Below, piece by piece: positions 12,351 through 26,300 of a DNA stretch of 64,000 bases. Under the pieces are notes generated by a model. The model had not been told where the DNA came from and searched no databases. It saw only the letters and a program-made list of their open reading frames with translations. The stretch covers positions 6,649,660-6,713,659 of the forward strand of contig OX387609.1 of NCBI GenBank assembly GCA_947568835.1. Reading direction: 5' to 3'. The DNA comes from Protonemura montana. Taxonomy: Eukaryota; Arthropoda; Insecta; Plecoptera; Nemouridae. The translations under genes were made by a program, and so were the position numbers. Numbering within the stretch: position 1 is the first letter of the stretch; each line of letters opens with the position of its first letter.

Positions 12351-14316
12351 TTTCGCGCTAGGATCTACGCACAAAATCGTACGCCACGAGCTAAACCAAA
12401 AACCAAAACATCGTCAACGCAATTGTCCTTCAGCTATTATAATATTACCAACGATATTACATATTCGACGTTTTTTTTTTGTTCGTTTCTCTCGCTCCCA
12501 ACTGGCCGCGCTTAGAGGCGAAGAAAAAAAATTCTATTCTTCAGCGGCCCAAGAACCTGTTTGCAGCAACTGCATTCGAGGGCGACTATAGCCACAGCTG
12601 CTAGCTCCATACCATGTTTATTATGTGCTGGTCACTGCTAGCCCTTGACCCCTCGGGTGAACCCCGCCGGGGGTGACCCGAGTGCGGCGTGCCTCCTACG
12701 CAAAACCTCCGCAGACCGATCTAATGGCCTCTTGGCTGACAGGGTTTGTTAAAAGATCAATCGGTAGTCATCGATATGGTTGGGATGGGTCTGAATTGAC
12801 TATGAAAATCGAACATGAATCGATCGTCATTTTTGACTAAGTATCTGAATTCCGTACACTTTATTCAGTAAAGAAGATGAAGTCTAAAGTATTTTTTGCC
12901 ACAAGAACCAGCGAGAAAAATGCACATAAAGGGCAATGATGATTTATTTTCTCTAGCAGCCTAGACTTATAGGTAACTTGATGTAATTCGGTTAATTTAA
13001 TTGCCAGAGCGTGTACCCATCTACCGCTAAGTGATCCAATACACAGTTTTGTCCATATTTAACAAATATCTGCATGAGCTTAATATTTATAATTGCATAA
13101 CACTGTACACCGAATTCAACTCGGGTATTATTAAATCGACGTCCATACATATTCTGATGTAATTATCTAATTGTTTTTAGTGCGTTTCGTAATTGTTAAG
13201 AAAGAGAGCATATCAAAAACCGTTTGAATATTGCAAATCTAATTATGAGCTAGCAGAAATGCTAATGAGCAAGTTGGTTGACTTCTTAGCTTCTTTCCCA
13301 ACATGCATAGGATGCATCATTATGCAGCTGCATTTCTTTTTGTTGTTGCAATGCTTCGCAATATCGTTGGCGATGCGCGTTGGAATGCACGCGAACTGGA
13401 CTGCATTTTCATTCATCACTTTTCGCACTTTTCGTTTCACTTACATGCTCTACTAATTTAATGTCACTTGACTTTTCTGAAAGTGTTGGAAGTATCAATC
13501 AGCTAACCAGTTGTGCTCGCACATTGAATCGCGTGTTTACTGTTTTGGCGTACTTATTTGTAAACATTGTTAACACGAAGAGTTCGCTGCAAAAAGGATG
13601 CGAATGCAACGAATGCTAAATCGCGGTCTAGTAAATTCGGGTGTCCTGGTTGCAGTTGGTAAATCGGTTTACCCCACTTCTGGATGTTTACTTTCAAAGT
13701 GAAATGGTCACACAAACTTCACTTAAGATAATTAATCAGTTGGAAATTGGTGAGTGTTTTTTTTTTTAGGGAACAGATCCCTGACCTCCGGAAAAACCGT
13801 CTTAGACTTTGTAGATAAGTCGTATTTTCACTTCGTTCATGGGTTGATAAATGCTTTTTTTTTTTTTTTTTCCTGCTTGAATAAGTAAATTTTAATGGAA
13901 ATAAATAAAAAAACCGAAAAAATTTTGCAGTCAAAAAATGTACGGACCATTGAAGTTACAAAGCTGAAAATGAAGTATTTTGCAGACAAAGGTCTGAAAT
14001 TTGTATAAAAAAATTAAGATATTGAGTGCCTACGTTGTTCTGAGCCTAGGTGATAAAAGTGAATATTTTCAGGGCTTGATTTTGGCAAGTGAAGTATTAA
14101 GTCGGCTGTGTCGTAGCAAAATTTGATCATTTGTTTACAGCATACTCTATTTCTGGCGATCTTACCTTTAGCGGCACGGCGAGGATATAGCTGCAGAAAT
14201 TATTCCCAAGTCACTAGGGGACCCAGTTGCCGATCACACCCCAGCCAAACATATTGTACCCGTGGTTGTTGTCATAACTGTGTTCTGACCTCGTTTTGTT
14301 CCTCTTCTTGTTCCAG

Positions 14317-14382
14317 GGTGCGGGTCAAGACAGACTGGGCATCTACATCAAGTCCGTGGTCAAGGGAGGAGCCGCCGACGCC
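14317..14382 (+). CDS. cno: canoe exon 1 of window: PDZ, first part
   Basis: Encodes GAGQDRLGIYIKSVVKGGAA then DA, the beta-strand and helix A part of the Afadin PDZ domain. Preceded by a polypyrimidine tract and CAG, followed by GTAAGT; begins and ends in phase 0. The first residues of the PDZ, including the carboxylate-binding loop, must come from an upstream exon I could not find. Confidence 0.93.
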
Positions 14383-17300
14383 GTAAGTCAACCGCCACAA
14401 TTTTGAAACATTTCACAGCTTTCGTTTCATCGCCGAGTTTCAAAAAGATCACGTTTATTGAGTGTTTTTTCATAACTCGCTCCGTAACTGAATGAAAAAT
14501 TGCAAATACCACCAAGAACACAACTACCGATCGTCAACTACTGTTTCATTTCAATGTTAGAATACAGTTTCTCCGAATTGTAGTTAATGTGTTCATTCTA
14601 ACAGTTTAATTATGCAAGAAAAAACCTATTTACCCAAGTACGAGTAATTTGACTCGTACGTTAACGATTACCTCACACCCGTCGCCACAAGATCCATGTA
14701 ATTACTTCACGGTATCGGCAGGTGATTCCCACCAATTAGCGTCTATCGCCAGTCCGAGATCGCGTTCATTGTCAGCCGCAATGTTTAATTGTATAATAGC
14801 AAGCTCGGATTATTGACCTTGTTGCGTGAGTGTTATTATAGGAATTACCTATGCGTCGCCCGGTCGCCGGGTATGTAGAGTAGAAACCTTTTTTTTTCTG
14901 TGGATACACTTTCAAGTTCAAGTGAATAAGAGGAAGTGATTTTTAATGCAATTATTCGTCGCAAGTGTCTGGGGTTATGTGCTATTTCTAGTACAAAAAC
15001 TGTAACAAAAATTGCTTTTAGTAATCTTCTTATCTTAACTCCGCTCAGCGAGAGAATGTATTTTCCGGCAGGGGTGCTACCGGTCGTTTTGGGGTGACAT
15101 GCGGGCCAACTGTAATTAAAAAAAAACACTCGAGCTCTAAAGCTTTAGTCGTGCCCAGATGTTTTGTTTTTCAAGTTATTTACATGAATTTGTCCACCAA
15201 TTTTAACAATATTGGGAATAATTTTGCTGATATGATAAGTATTTTGAAATCCCGTCACTGAAATCATAACTGAAATAACATTCGTGGATTGGTAGAATTG
15301 CTGGAGAGCAGCCCTTGGGTTGGTATCTCCTCTCACGAGCTAGACTGTAGGGGGTGGGTATTTTATAACCCCGTACTATAATAAATACAATTATTTAAAA
15401 TAAATTATCAAAACCACCTATAGAACCAGAAAGCATGTGTTTTCAGCAAGTATGTTTGTTACCCACAGGATGGACAACTTCAGGCCGGCGACCAGCTCCT
15501 GAAAGTCGATGGACAAAGTCTGGTCGGCATCACCCAAGAAAGGTAAAAACTTCACTCATCATCAATCAACTTCAAGGTTTAAGTGAAAATATGCAAATTC
15601 CTTTTTCAGTCACATTTACAGTTGTTTCTCAAACGAAATCGATACAAACATTCAATTTGTATTTCCGTTCTACATGCACAAGTATCCTTTCTAAGTTGTA
15701 ATACATTCGATGCCTCCACTAGCAACAACCATAGCAAAAATCATAGCAACAACTTTAGCCACAACCTCGGCTACAAAAACACTCAGCACTTGAATGTGCA
15801 CTTGCGGCTGTAAGCACCTCGAAGTTAAGCAACACTGTGCCGAGTCAAAATTTGGATGGACGACCATCAAATATATGCAATAAAACGGTTTAGCAAGCTT
15901 GTCAAATCAGTGAGACTGTCAGTTCTTGACTGATTGACTGTTTGACCCTCTGACAGAATAAGACGGTAATAATGGAACCACCTGGTTAACCTTCTAGGCT
16001 AGTCTAGGTACTTAATAATCTTCTTCGTTTTCATTCATTGATGCCATTAGATCAGGACTAGTTGTGTTCTTGATATTTACATGGAAATTTTCGAACATAA
16101 ATTAGTTCATTCAATACCCAAATCATGCTTTAATGCAGGCACAAAAGTTTTCCAAAATACGCGCCAGCCTTTTATAGCAAACCCATCATCCTCGAGGATA
16201 AAATAACCATGACAACTTATCGAAACCCTCCAGCATTCAGCTCGATGGTCTCCAAAAATGTTTGCCGCCGTACATGAGCTCTTCTAGGAGCGTTCACCCC
16301 TAGATGCAGTACCAACATTCCGTGCGTCTTGACCCACAGGGCTGCCGAGTACCTGGTTCGCACGGGACCTGTGGTGACCCTTGAAGTTGCCAAGCAGGGC
16401 GCCATCTACCATGGCCTTGCCACACTGCTGCAACAGCCGTCTCCAGTCATGGCCAGGGGTGAGTCTCGACCTAACCTCACTCTCTCTTTTGTTTGCGTGT
16501 GGGCTGAACTCTTGTGACAAAACCTGGAACTAATTGATAATACGATAACGACTTCGGATGTGTCTCGGCTTATGAAGACTGCAAAAAGTTTCCTTGTACA
16601 GAAATTTATATAAATGCGTTTGTGTAGATTTGTAAAGCACTTTTTACTTCCCTAGTCGAATATTTCCAACAATGTCTGCATTGATGGTGGCGCCCATACC
16701 AGGTCAATGATACAATTTCTCATTTCCAAATCTGCTCTGATACAGTTTCTGGGCAATAGAAGGTAGACTGTCTCGAGGTTTCTGTATTTCTGGTTCTGAT
16801 TGCTCATTTTTGTCACAAAATAATAAGTTTCACAGGCCAAGACACAATCCGATTGCATTCAAAACAAACAAAACGCCTCCCTAAAAAACAAAACTTGCCG
16901 ATCTATCGCACTCTCTTTCTGCACACGATCTCGCTAACCCTTCGCTCGCTTCTCTAACTCCTCCCCCCTCGCCACGCCCCCTTCTCTCGGCAGCGTCCTC
17001 GTCGCGGTCTCGCCCTAAGTCTGAGCTGCTACCGTCGTCGGCGGCGGCGCCGGGACAGTCGCTGCCCTCCAGCACGTCGATGTCGAGCCTGCGTCCGCCG
17101 CACCGTCCTGCTTACGAGGAGCGCTTGGTCGACTGGGACGTCCCACCGCAAGGTCTGAGCCAATCCCGCCGTCCCCTAACGCTCCCGCTACAGGTGGTGG
17201 TGCATCCCCCTCGCGAGACGCGGCCGAAGACCAACCGAATCGGCCGCGTCTTTGCCCCGAACTTTGACCCGCTGGCCGGACGGGTCTGGGCTCCGCGTGC

Positions 17301-20300
17301 GACCCGCGGGCACCGCGACGAACGGTACCCGTGCGGGGCATCGCGGGCCAACATGCCGATGGAGATTGTGCGCATGGGCCCGCAAGGCCGCTACGAACTC
17401 ATCGGCGGCGACTGCTTCGCAAACGCGGCTACGCAAAGTGCGGTTACGTTGGACAGACTGGTGTTCAAAGACCGTCGCGACGAGACGGACAGCTCGACGA
17501 GCGGCGGCACGTACGACGTCGACTCGCCGCTGTTTGTCACCGACTGCTGCTCGCACTCGGACACAAACTCCGACTCGTCGCCGGCTTCCGATCGCGTCAC
17601 CGAGATCGGCACAATCTCCGAGACGCAGACGAAACTCAACTCGTACCTCGACGTCGACGAGATCCTGCTTGACGACGTGCCCGGCAAGAACCTCAAGTTC
17701 TGCGAGTGTCCCGCGTTTGGTTACCATAGCAATCGCGAACGAGACGGTTTCGTGCGTTCGATGCTCGCAGAGGACGTTGACCTCGAGGCTGCGCTCGAGA
17801 GTTCGAAACGTAGCGAGGTCGCGAAGCAGAAGTCGATTGACTCGATCCTGAACCTGGACCTGAGCGGGCTCGAAGACCGTGACTCGTCCAACTCTGACTC
17901 CGCCTCCCGGTGCTGGAAGTCGCCAGACGAGGTGCGGCTTGGGTTCGGTCGCGTGGCGGCGCTTGCGAGACACTTCGATCACATGCGCGGAGGCGGCATG
18001 ATCCGGATGGAACGACCTGACGCAGCGCGACGGAACATGTCGGCGCCCGATCTGTCGCCACGGCCCGGTGTCGCGACGCATGAGTTTGTGGCCGGCGATC
18101 AGTTAAACGTCGCGTACGCGATGGGGATGAAAGCTCTGAGCTTTAGTATGGACCACTTGCTGGCAAACCAATCGGATGCAAGATCGAAGGTTGAGATAAC
18201 GGACGTAGACGAGCGCTGTTGCTTTGTGAACAGCGACATTGAAAAGGTGGCGTCGAAGTTGAAGGAGTTAGCGGAGAGTAACGGAGCCCGTCCCAAGATA
18301 GTGAGTTCGAGGTTTGTTACCCTCGAGGAGAAAAGTGCCAGCTGTGATGACTTGAGCGAAGTCGAGAATAATTCTAGCCCGCAGAAGCGGTTTCGTAGCT
18401 TAGAGAAGTTAAAGAGTATCGTTAGTGAGGAACGTTTGAATGAGGAGTACCAGAGTATGGTGAATATTTCGCAGGATATAGTCGATGGCATTCACTTTGA
18501 TAAGCCGCAGAGGCCGATCGGCCTTAGGGAAAAAAAGTCTTTATTTAGAAGCGATTACAATAAGTACGACGTCCGTTTAGGAAAGCTCGACCTGAGGCCT
18601 TCGAGGAAAGTGTGGAAAAGCGAGGGAAGCATTAATAAGCCAAGCAATAAGCAAAAGTGTCCGCTATTGGACGAACGACCCGTGAGTAGTGAGGAAAACA
18701 TTCTCACCGCACGACTGCAGAAGATCATCGAGAACAACAAAGACTTTGCCGTAAAGAGCATTTTAAAAACGCCAAAAGGTAGTGTTAGAAACGTAAATTC
18801 TTCCGTAAGTAGATCCGATCTTTCGTTGAGCGACGACGAGTTTCGACCGAAAAGTGAAGCGAACTTGTACAAGATCGAGTCGTTGCCGCGGGAACTGGAA
18901 CGGAATCGGAGCTGCTCGGAACCGCGCGTGACTTTCGACGACTCCAACGCGATCGCTTATCGGCCGCTGATTGAAGAATCGCGGCTCGGGTTTCCGGAGT
19001 CCGTCGGAGCCACTCTGGTCATATCGCGTAAGCGGTAACGCACCGGAATGATTGTTCACCGTCGTTGCCTTGCGATTATTACACGGAATGTAATGTTAGC
19101 GGCATGTTTGTCTTGGCACTCGTACGCCAATGAAGATGTCTCGTCTTATGATTTTATTCGTTGGGAATGGACACTTACTTTTGCGTTTTTATTATTGGAT
19201 TTTTTTGATTTGGCTTCTGATGCCAATGAAGTGATGTTACGTTTCAACAGTTATCACCGTTTTTTCTTATTTTTTTTATTTGTTGGATATGGACGGTTGC
19301 TGTTGCATTTGTTGTTAGTTTTTATTTAGTTGGCTTCTGTTATGCCAACGAAGATATGTTTTTGCATCCATTATATTATTTGATTATGGCATTTGAACTT
19401 TGATTTTTCCGGGTAATGTTTTACTAATCGTGCCTCCATAATCATGGAATGTACCCGTGTTAATTAGAGATACAATTTCATTGTAAATCAGTTTTAATGC
19501 TTTGTCTCCCAATTTCTTTTTTGCTTTCTTACACTCGTTTAATCACGATGCTTGGGTGCATGGGATGTTAATTTTAAACAGAAATTAACTTTTCGTTTTC
19601 ATCGGCATGGCTTCCTGAACCTTTCACCACAATGTCTACACCACTAGAAACTAGATGAACCACAATTTTAAAACTATACTCAAACTCCAGGCAAAATCTT
19701 TGCTTGGCAAAATATCAAAACATTTCTTATTTGTGTGACCATTATTTTTTGAGATGCTCTCTCCAGTAAGTTTATAAGAAAGTAATCTAAAATTTAAATT
19801 GAATCATCTTGCTCAGTTTTCAAAAGTTTCTATTTCTATATAGGTTTTCATGTCAGTATCTTCCATAGAAATATATCCCATGCTGAAAGTTTTTAAAATC
19901 CTTTGTATAAGCACGTAAACTAGCTCAGTACTAGAATGCAGTGTGTTGACCGTTATGCTCGACTCTAGGTCCACGACGAATGAGCGAGCGAGATCTCCCA
20001 TCGCGACTGCTCACCGAACAAGGACACAACGGCGACTCACGTCGCAGCCTGAACACCCACGCGCCAATCACAAGCTCCAAGTCTGTGCCCGCGCTAAACA
20101 GTGAGTGTCCGTCGAAAAAACCGTTCACAACGTGGCAACGTATGCGTAGCTACATCTGCGCCTGTTATTCTCAGTGTTTTTTTATGCTGTGTTACCTTTT
20201 GTACTCAGCCCATCCAAACCCTAATTTAAAAAGGTTTTTGGAAATGAGTTCTGAAATTAGGAATAAATACATGTTTTCTAGTACCTATTATAAGGATATC

Positions 20301-23300
20301 TTTTCTAGCTCTCTTCAATCATTGAAATCTAGAAATCAGTAGCAGTAGCAACTAATGGCATTGTCATAAAGAATTTTGTGGTACAATTTGTGTAAGTGGT
20401 GTACTCAGGTTTCCAGAAATGTTCAATTACTGATGCCACACATTTCCTTGCTGTCGACAGTGTTATGTGATATAATCAGTGACTTTAGTGAAGGTCAAAG
20501 AAATAGCTAATTGACCCATGGCATTGGATATGTACATCAAAAACATGCTATAAATGGTTGGAACACGTGAGGAGTTAGCAGGTGACTGAGAGCAGGACAG
20601 ACAGTTTCTCACCAGTCAACCAATAATGCCACTTCTTGATTGCTCTCGACTTCGTTTGAGGAAGTTAGCAGCAATTGGCTAACGAAATCTGACTCACTGA
20701 GTTATGTGCCCGGCGACAATTGTCTCCGAGGTCAAACCAATCAGCGATTTGAATATTTCATTCTGTGAAGTGGTTTTGGGTGGACGTAACGTAGGTAGAG
20801 TTCATTTAAAGATTGGCTGCGTTGGCAGGATGTGCTGTGTCAGAAAGTTGGACTGCGTTTTGTGAAGTGGTTTAGATCTGCAGTGTCTTTGTTTGGTTTA
20901 AACTTCTATATTAGCTCAATAATATCAAAGGAAGATTCTTAAGTTAAGACTCCTGTTGCCTTGCAATTCTCTTTTATTTTCAAATTTTTTTCAAATACAG
21001 TGGCGTTCTAGAAGATGCACTTTTATCAAAAGTTTCAGCAAATAATCTTGGCTCTTTGCAAATGTTCTTTAAATGTTCATCAAAAATCTACATCAGTGCA
21101 ACTTGCGAGCTTCTACCTAGTTGTAAAGTTGTTTATAGTATTTTACCATTTAACAACTTTACTTCCTCCCAAATTAGTTTTATTGCCACAAGACAAGAAA
21201 TATGTTACTTTTAAGTGGTTCTTGAATATCAAGAACCAAGACTTTCGAATTAGACTTAGAAATCATCTCAAAACCTTTTTGCTGATACAGATGTCTACTA
21301 TAGAAGGCAACATGCAGCCTGACCGAAGTGCTTACCTACCCCAAACTTAGAGCTAACTATTCCGACGCTTTGTTTTGCAGGTGGTAACGGAGACCTGGGC
21401 CCGGCGACATCCACGCCTTCCACGAGTCAGAAGCCGCACGAGAATTTCAACCCGGGCTATAGTCGCACTTCGTCGACTTCCAGTATTCCGCAGCAGGCGC
21501 AGTCGCAACAGGCGCGGTCCAAGTGAGTCAATGAAACGAGCTGAAAGCTATCATACGCCTGATATGTCTTTCAGCAAACTCTCAAGCTGAAATACATTTC
21601 TTAATGAAGACTGCATTGTTGAAACTCCCATTGTTGGCCTAAGAGGGGACTTCTGGTTTGCTTTTAATATTTTTAAAAAAGGTCAAAAGCCCAACAATCA
21701 AATCAAGAAGTGCTTTTCATTAAATAAATTAGATTTGGGAAGGCAACCGTCTCTTATAGGAAATGTAGGATATTATCTGGCAAATACTTTGTAGTTTTAA
21801 CTCCTGAAAGTCAGTGTACACCCACCCTATGAACTATCATTCCGGCTTTAGGGGCTGCACAATGGATGCCTTTGTGCCTTTTCATAAAACACTCGTTTCC
21901 TTTCCGCCAACAGGTCGAGCCAGAACCTGACAGACCCGCGAAGCCCGCAACTCCCCCCGAACGGCCTGGGCTCGCGGCAAGCATCAAACCCGACGCTGCA
22001 CCACGGCTATCCCGGGCAACCGCAACAAATGCCCGGCTATCCCAATCAATCCCAGCCGATGCCTGGATATCCCGGCCAATCCCAGACCATGCCCGGCTAT
22101 CCGGGACAATCGCAGCCCATGCCCGGCTATCCAGGACAGTCGCAAACCATGTCCAGCTACCCGGGCCAGTACCCGGCCAGCAACGGCCCGGTGAACGGGC
22201 AGGCCAATGGAGACGGCGAACGCTTCTACCAGAATCTCAGCGTCTATCGGAACCAGGAGATACACAACGGGTACCCGAACCGGGGCAAGTTGCCAAGTCC
22301 ACAAGACGAGAGGTGAGTGGCCTGAAGCAGAAATATTTATTGGTTGGCCCATTGGTAGCTGGCCCTCGATTTTAAACATAGAAACAGACAGAGTTTGGTT
22401 TTCCAAACGGCAAAGAACAACAAAGAAAACAATACCACGCTATCATATACATTTATATGTATATTTTTTAGCAATAAAAGTACATGGGCCTCTTCCAAGA
22501 AGGTCAAAAGTATTCTTAGGATGTTGAAGTTGATGTTGTGCTTACGACATCCTTGAAATCAAATGCTTTCATGTTTACTGACATTGCATCTCCGCCCACA
22601 GCCGCAGCCCAAGCCTGCAACACCTGCAACAGCAACAGGCCAAGTCTCTGCGCGGATCGCAATCGTCACTCGTGCACCGACCCACTGAGCCGCTTCCGGC
22701 GCGGCCGGCGTCGGCGTACCTCCCCAAGGAGGCGACCCAAGGCGGCTTCTCTCCGGCCAATCAAAGCCAAGGCGGCTTCCCGCAGACCAATCAGACGGGG
22801 GGCGGCTTCTCACCAGCCAACCAGGGCCCAGGGCCGGCCCGAGACATGATGCGTGCCGAAGCCAAGCTGCAGGAGATGCACGAGGAAGTCAGGAGGAGGG
22901 AGGCGCGCGGACAGATCACACCGACGCAACAGCAGCAGCAGCAGCAGCAGTTGCGGCCGCAGGTGCGTTTTCTCTCCTTGGTAACTTAATTTAGTTTCCT
23001 TACTCAAGGATGCCACACTGGCTCACACCCCCATCTTATGGTAAGGTCTTATGCCTTACTGCTAAGGCACGGGGTTAGTAAATGATGCGCTTTCTCATCT
23101 TTGAAGAATGTCTTGGCATCCGCCATCGGACTGAATTTTATATTACTGCGGTGTCCAATGAGCACAAGCAATTGTAGTTGGAAACCGAGGATTGGAAGAC
23201 ATTTTTGAGAGGACAATACTGTTCATGACAGTAAAATTGTTAGCATTTTACTAACATAATTTTCATCTGGGACGTTATTCAAACCTCTGTAACCTTACCC

Positions 23301-26300
23301 TTTGCCTTCAGATCTCCGGACAGCGCTTGCCGAACCCGAGCTACCCGTACTCTCCCCCGGACTCCAACGGCCACGCCACGTTCAACGGCCAGCGCCCTCC
23401 GATGCCGGCAAACGCCCCACCCACTGCCCCCAAGCCAGCCCGGCCCCAGGGACAGCCCGAGTACCGGCCGCAGATGCCGCAGATAGCCGAACAGTATCGC
23501 CCACAGTCTGAGCAATACCGGCCGCAAGGGGAGCCGTACAGACCTCAGATGGAGCAGTACCGGCCTGCCGCGGAGCAGAATCGACCTCAATCCGAGCAGT
23601 ATCGGCCACAGATGGAACAATACCGGCCTCAAATGGAGCAATACCGGCCGCAGATCGGTCAGCCCGGAGAGCAGTACAGACCGGCTGGGCATCCGGATCA
23701 GCACCGGCCACCGGTGGCACAGCAGCCGCAGAATAACGAACAGTACAGGTGGGTTTGCGACCAGATAGTCTTGAATTTCTCTCCCAAAAGCATGGCACTC
23801 TGATTACAAATGGTTCAAAAGTTGAACCTCTTTTAAACATCATATAATCGTCAAGGTTTGAGATATAGTAATATCACTTAAAATATTGACGTGATATTAT
23901 TCATTCGATAAACTCAATACGAAAGGCACAACTCGCAGCAAACTGAGGCCTAACTTTGTTTCCACGCAGACCCTCTGCTGGGGACAACCGTGTCGGATTC
24001 CCGGCCGCGCAGTTTGCGTCTTCCGTCGACGGCCGCCTGCGCGAAGAGGCAGCCCACCGTGACAGTCCGCCCCCTCCGCCGCCGCCCACCGCCACACACC
24101 CCCTCTACCAGGGGCCTGGGGTTGGGGGCAAGGCGCCTACAACACCTACCAACGATGTCAGGTACGCTATCATTATACGCTTGGGTATACTACATTTTGT
24201 TTGGCCGGCCCATTTCTGCAGCATGAGCTTTCAAGGACTAAGCTAGACTGCAATAATGCTTAGGATGCAAATTTTTAATGTTGACATATTGTTCACTCTA
24301 TCTATAAGTAGCTTCCTTGAACCGTCTGTTGAGAATATTTTATAAAGTTCATTCTACATTTTTTAATACTTTTCATTTTAGTGTACTGACAATTTGGATA
24401 AGTTTTAATAGTTGGCTATATCCAAATCTAACTTAGATATCATTTCTGTGGTTAGGGTGCCAAATGGCAGGAGAATTGGTGAGATCTGAGAAAAAAAGAG
24501 GGAGAAAGGAACGTATCGGAAACCTCGAGAGTGCCATCGTGTAATACACTTGATTTTTATAGTGAAATAGTCAAATTTGGAATTTTGGAATAGTGTGCTA
24601 GGTCTGTCCAAGATTAAATGTTGCCCAACTCCTAAACAGTAGATACATCAAGTAGCTTGCAACTCAATATCAAACAGCATTCAAACCTTTCTACAACCTC
24701 TCTATCTTGTTCCAGATATTCGGCGGCTAGCGGCGAAGCCCCACGCGGCGGCTTCTATCCAGCGGCGCCCAGCAACCCAGGGGGGCCACCCCGACAGCCG
24801 TTCCCGTTCAACAACGTCGCCTCCAGCCCGTGGGAACGTGAGGAACGCGAGAAGGTAATGCCGGAACGGCCGCACCCACGTGATCTCTTTCTCACTCTCT
24901 CTCACTGTCTTGGGCACTCGGGTGGCGTCTCTGGGTCTCTCTTGTCGCTGTGTGTTTGTCGTTTTGGTATGGGGCTCACGCTGAGGTGTTGGCGGTGATG
25001 CGCCTACTTGGACTTCGAGAGCTCAGTCGGAAACTTCGATTAGTTGTGTTTTTGCCGCACTCGTTTCATGCACCTACTTTCCTTGTAAATATCGTGTTTT
25101 AGTCTTTAGTTTCTGATTTACACTGTCTTTGAACCACCTGTAACGAATTTGAGAACCTTCCTGAAAATCCAAGCTAGGTGCACCAAATAAGTTATTAGCA
25201 ATTAGGACTTTTGTGTTCAATCAATTATATGTAGCTGTGATATTCCTATGAGCGGAACGGACTTGTAAAATGACTTTCTCTACGTGCATGTTCTATACAA
25301 ATTGATCCTTGGATGTGTAGGTCCACCGTCAGGGTGTTTAGATACAATTCTGATGTCAAGCCGATAGTCCAAACAACCATATAATAGGTTCTTCAGAAGG
25401 ACTCCTCTTAATTCATGGGAGATAATCTAAAATTAGAAAAAAAAACGCTTGTTTGATATTCTGAGTATTGGTTTTTGGCTAACCACCAACCATACTAAAA
25501 AAGTTTCTTTGAAGAGATATGAACATTCAAATGTTAAAAGCACCTGCCATAAACAAAGTCAGCAAGGAGATTCGTTTCATTGGTCACCTACGTTGAAAGA
25601 TACAAATATCGAAAGAATCAGGCATCTGTGTCCACGAATTTGGACCGCAAGTGGAGTCAAGACGAACCCTGCGCTGGCGACTTGCTGACGCGTTGTGGGT
25701 TGCGTTGGGCAGGAGCTGGTTCGGCGACGGGAGGCAGCTCGAGCGTGGCGCGACGCACAGATCGCCGAGCTGGTGGCGGCGCCCGCGCGGACGGCGCAGC
25801 AGGAGGAGCAGCTTCGCGCGCTGCGTCTGGAACGAGAGTTCCAGCGTCGGGCCGAGGAGGCCCAGCGGCTCGAGGAGGAGGACGAGGCGGAGGAAGAACA
25901 AGTAAGACGGCGCTCGGCTTGCCGTCGGGATCCCGCTCAGTCCACGGTCCTATCATCACGCTCCATTTGATGAAGTCCATTTCCGACTACGTCCAGAGAC
26001 AGTACTTCGTCCAAATCCACCCAATTTTCAAGTCGTGCCTCATCTTGGACTCCAAATTTTCCATTTTATCTCTTACGTTTCAGATCCAGATTTTAGATCC
26101 AGTCTTCCGGTCTCCAAGTTCCAAGATCATCCAAAAAGATTTAATTCACATCCTAGGCTCGACCTTAAAATTCTCACTCTATAGCCATACCTTCAGAAGT
26201 CTTCCAGAGCCTTACATGTCCAACAAAATGAGCCAAATCTCTTGACATAGCTCCATCAAAATCAATTTCTTGGCTTTCTTTCCTACCATTACTTCCAAAG

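Larger units (their letters stand above)
8901..14316. other. Non-coding stretch, probably canoe intron or 5' flank
   Basis: Contains the LINE fragment at about 9130-9370, homopolymer T/A tracts (about 10017-10041 and 13854-13871), the GT dinucleotide repeat near 12330, and AT-rich sequence around 10550-10640. The longest frame (10783-11223, minus) resembles nothing I know. I searched for the exon carrying the beginning of the Canoe PDZ domain (a GLSIVAAK-type sequence), which must precede 14317, and did not find it. Confidence 0.5.

Noticed and set aside
17188-18081. 297-codon open frame on the minus strand
   Set aside because: Antisense shadow of the GC-rich alternative canoe exon; arginine-rich low-complexity translation without domains.
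25580-26245. 221-codon open frame over canoe exon 12
   Set aside because: Different frame from the conserved coiled coil and runs into intron sequence.
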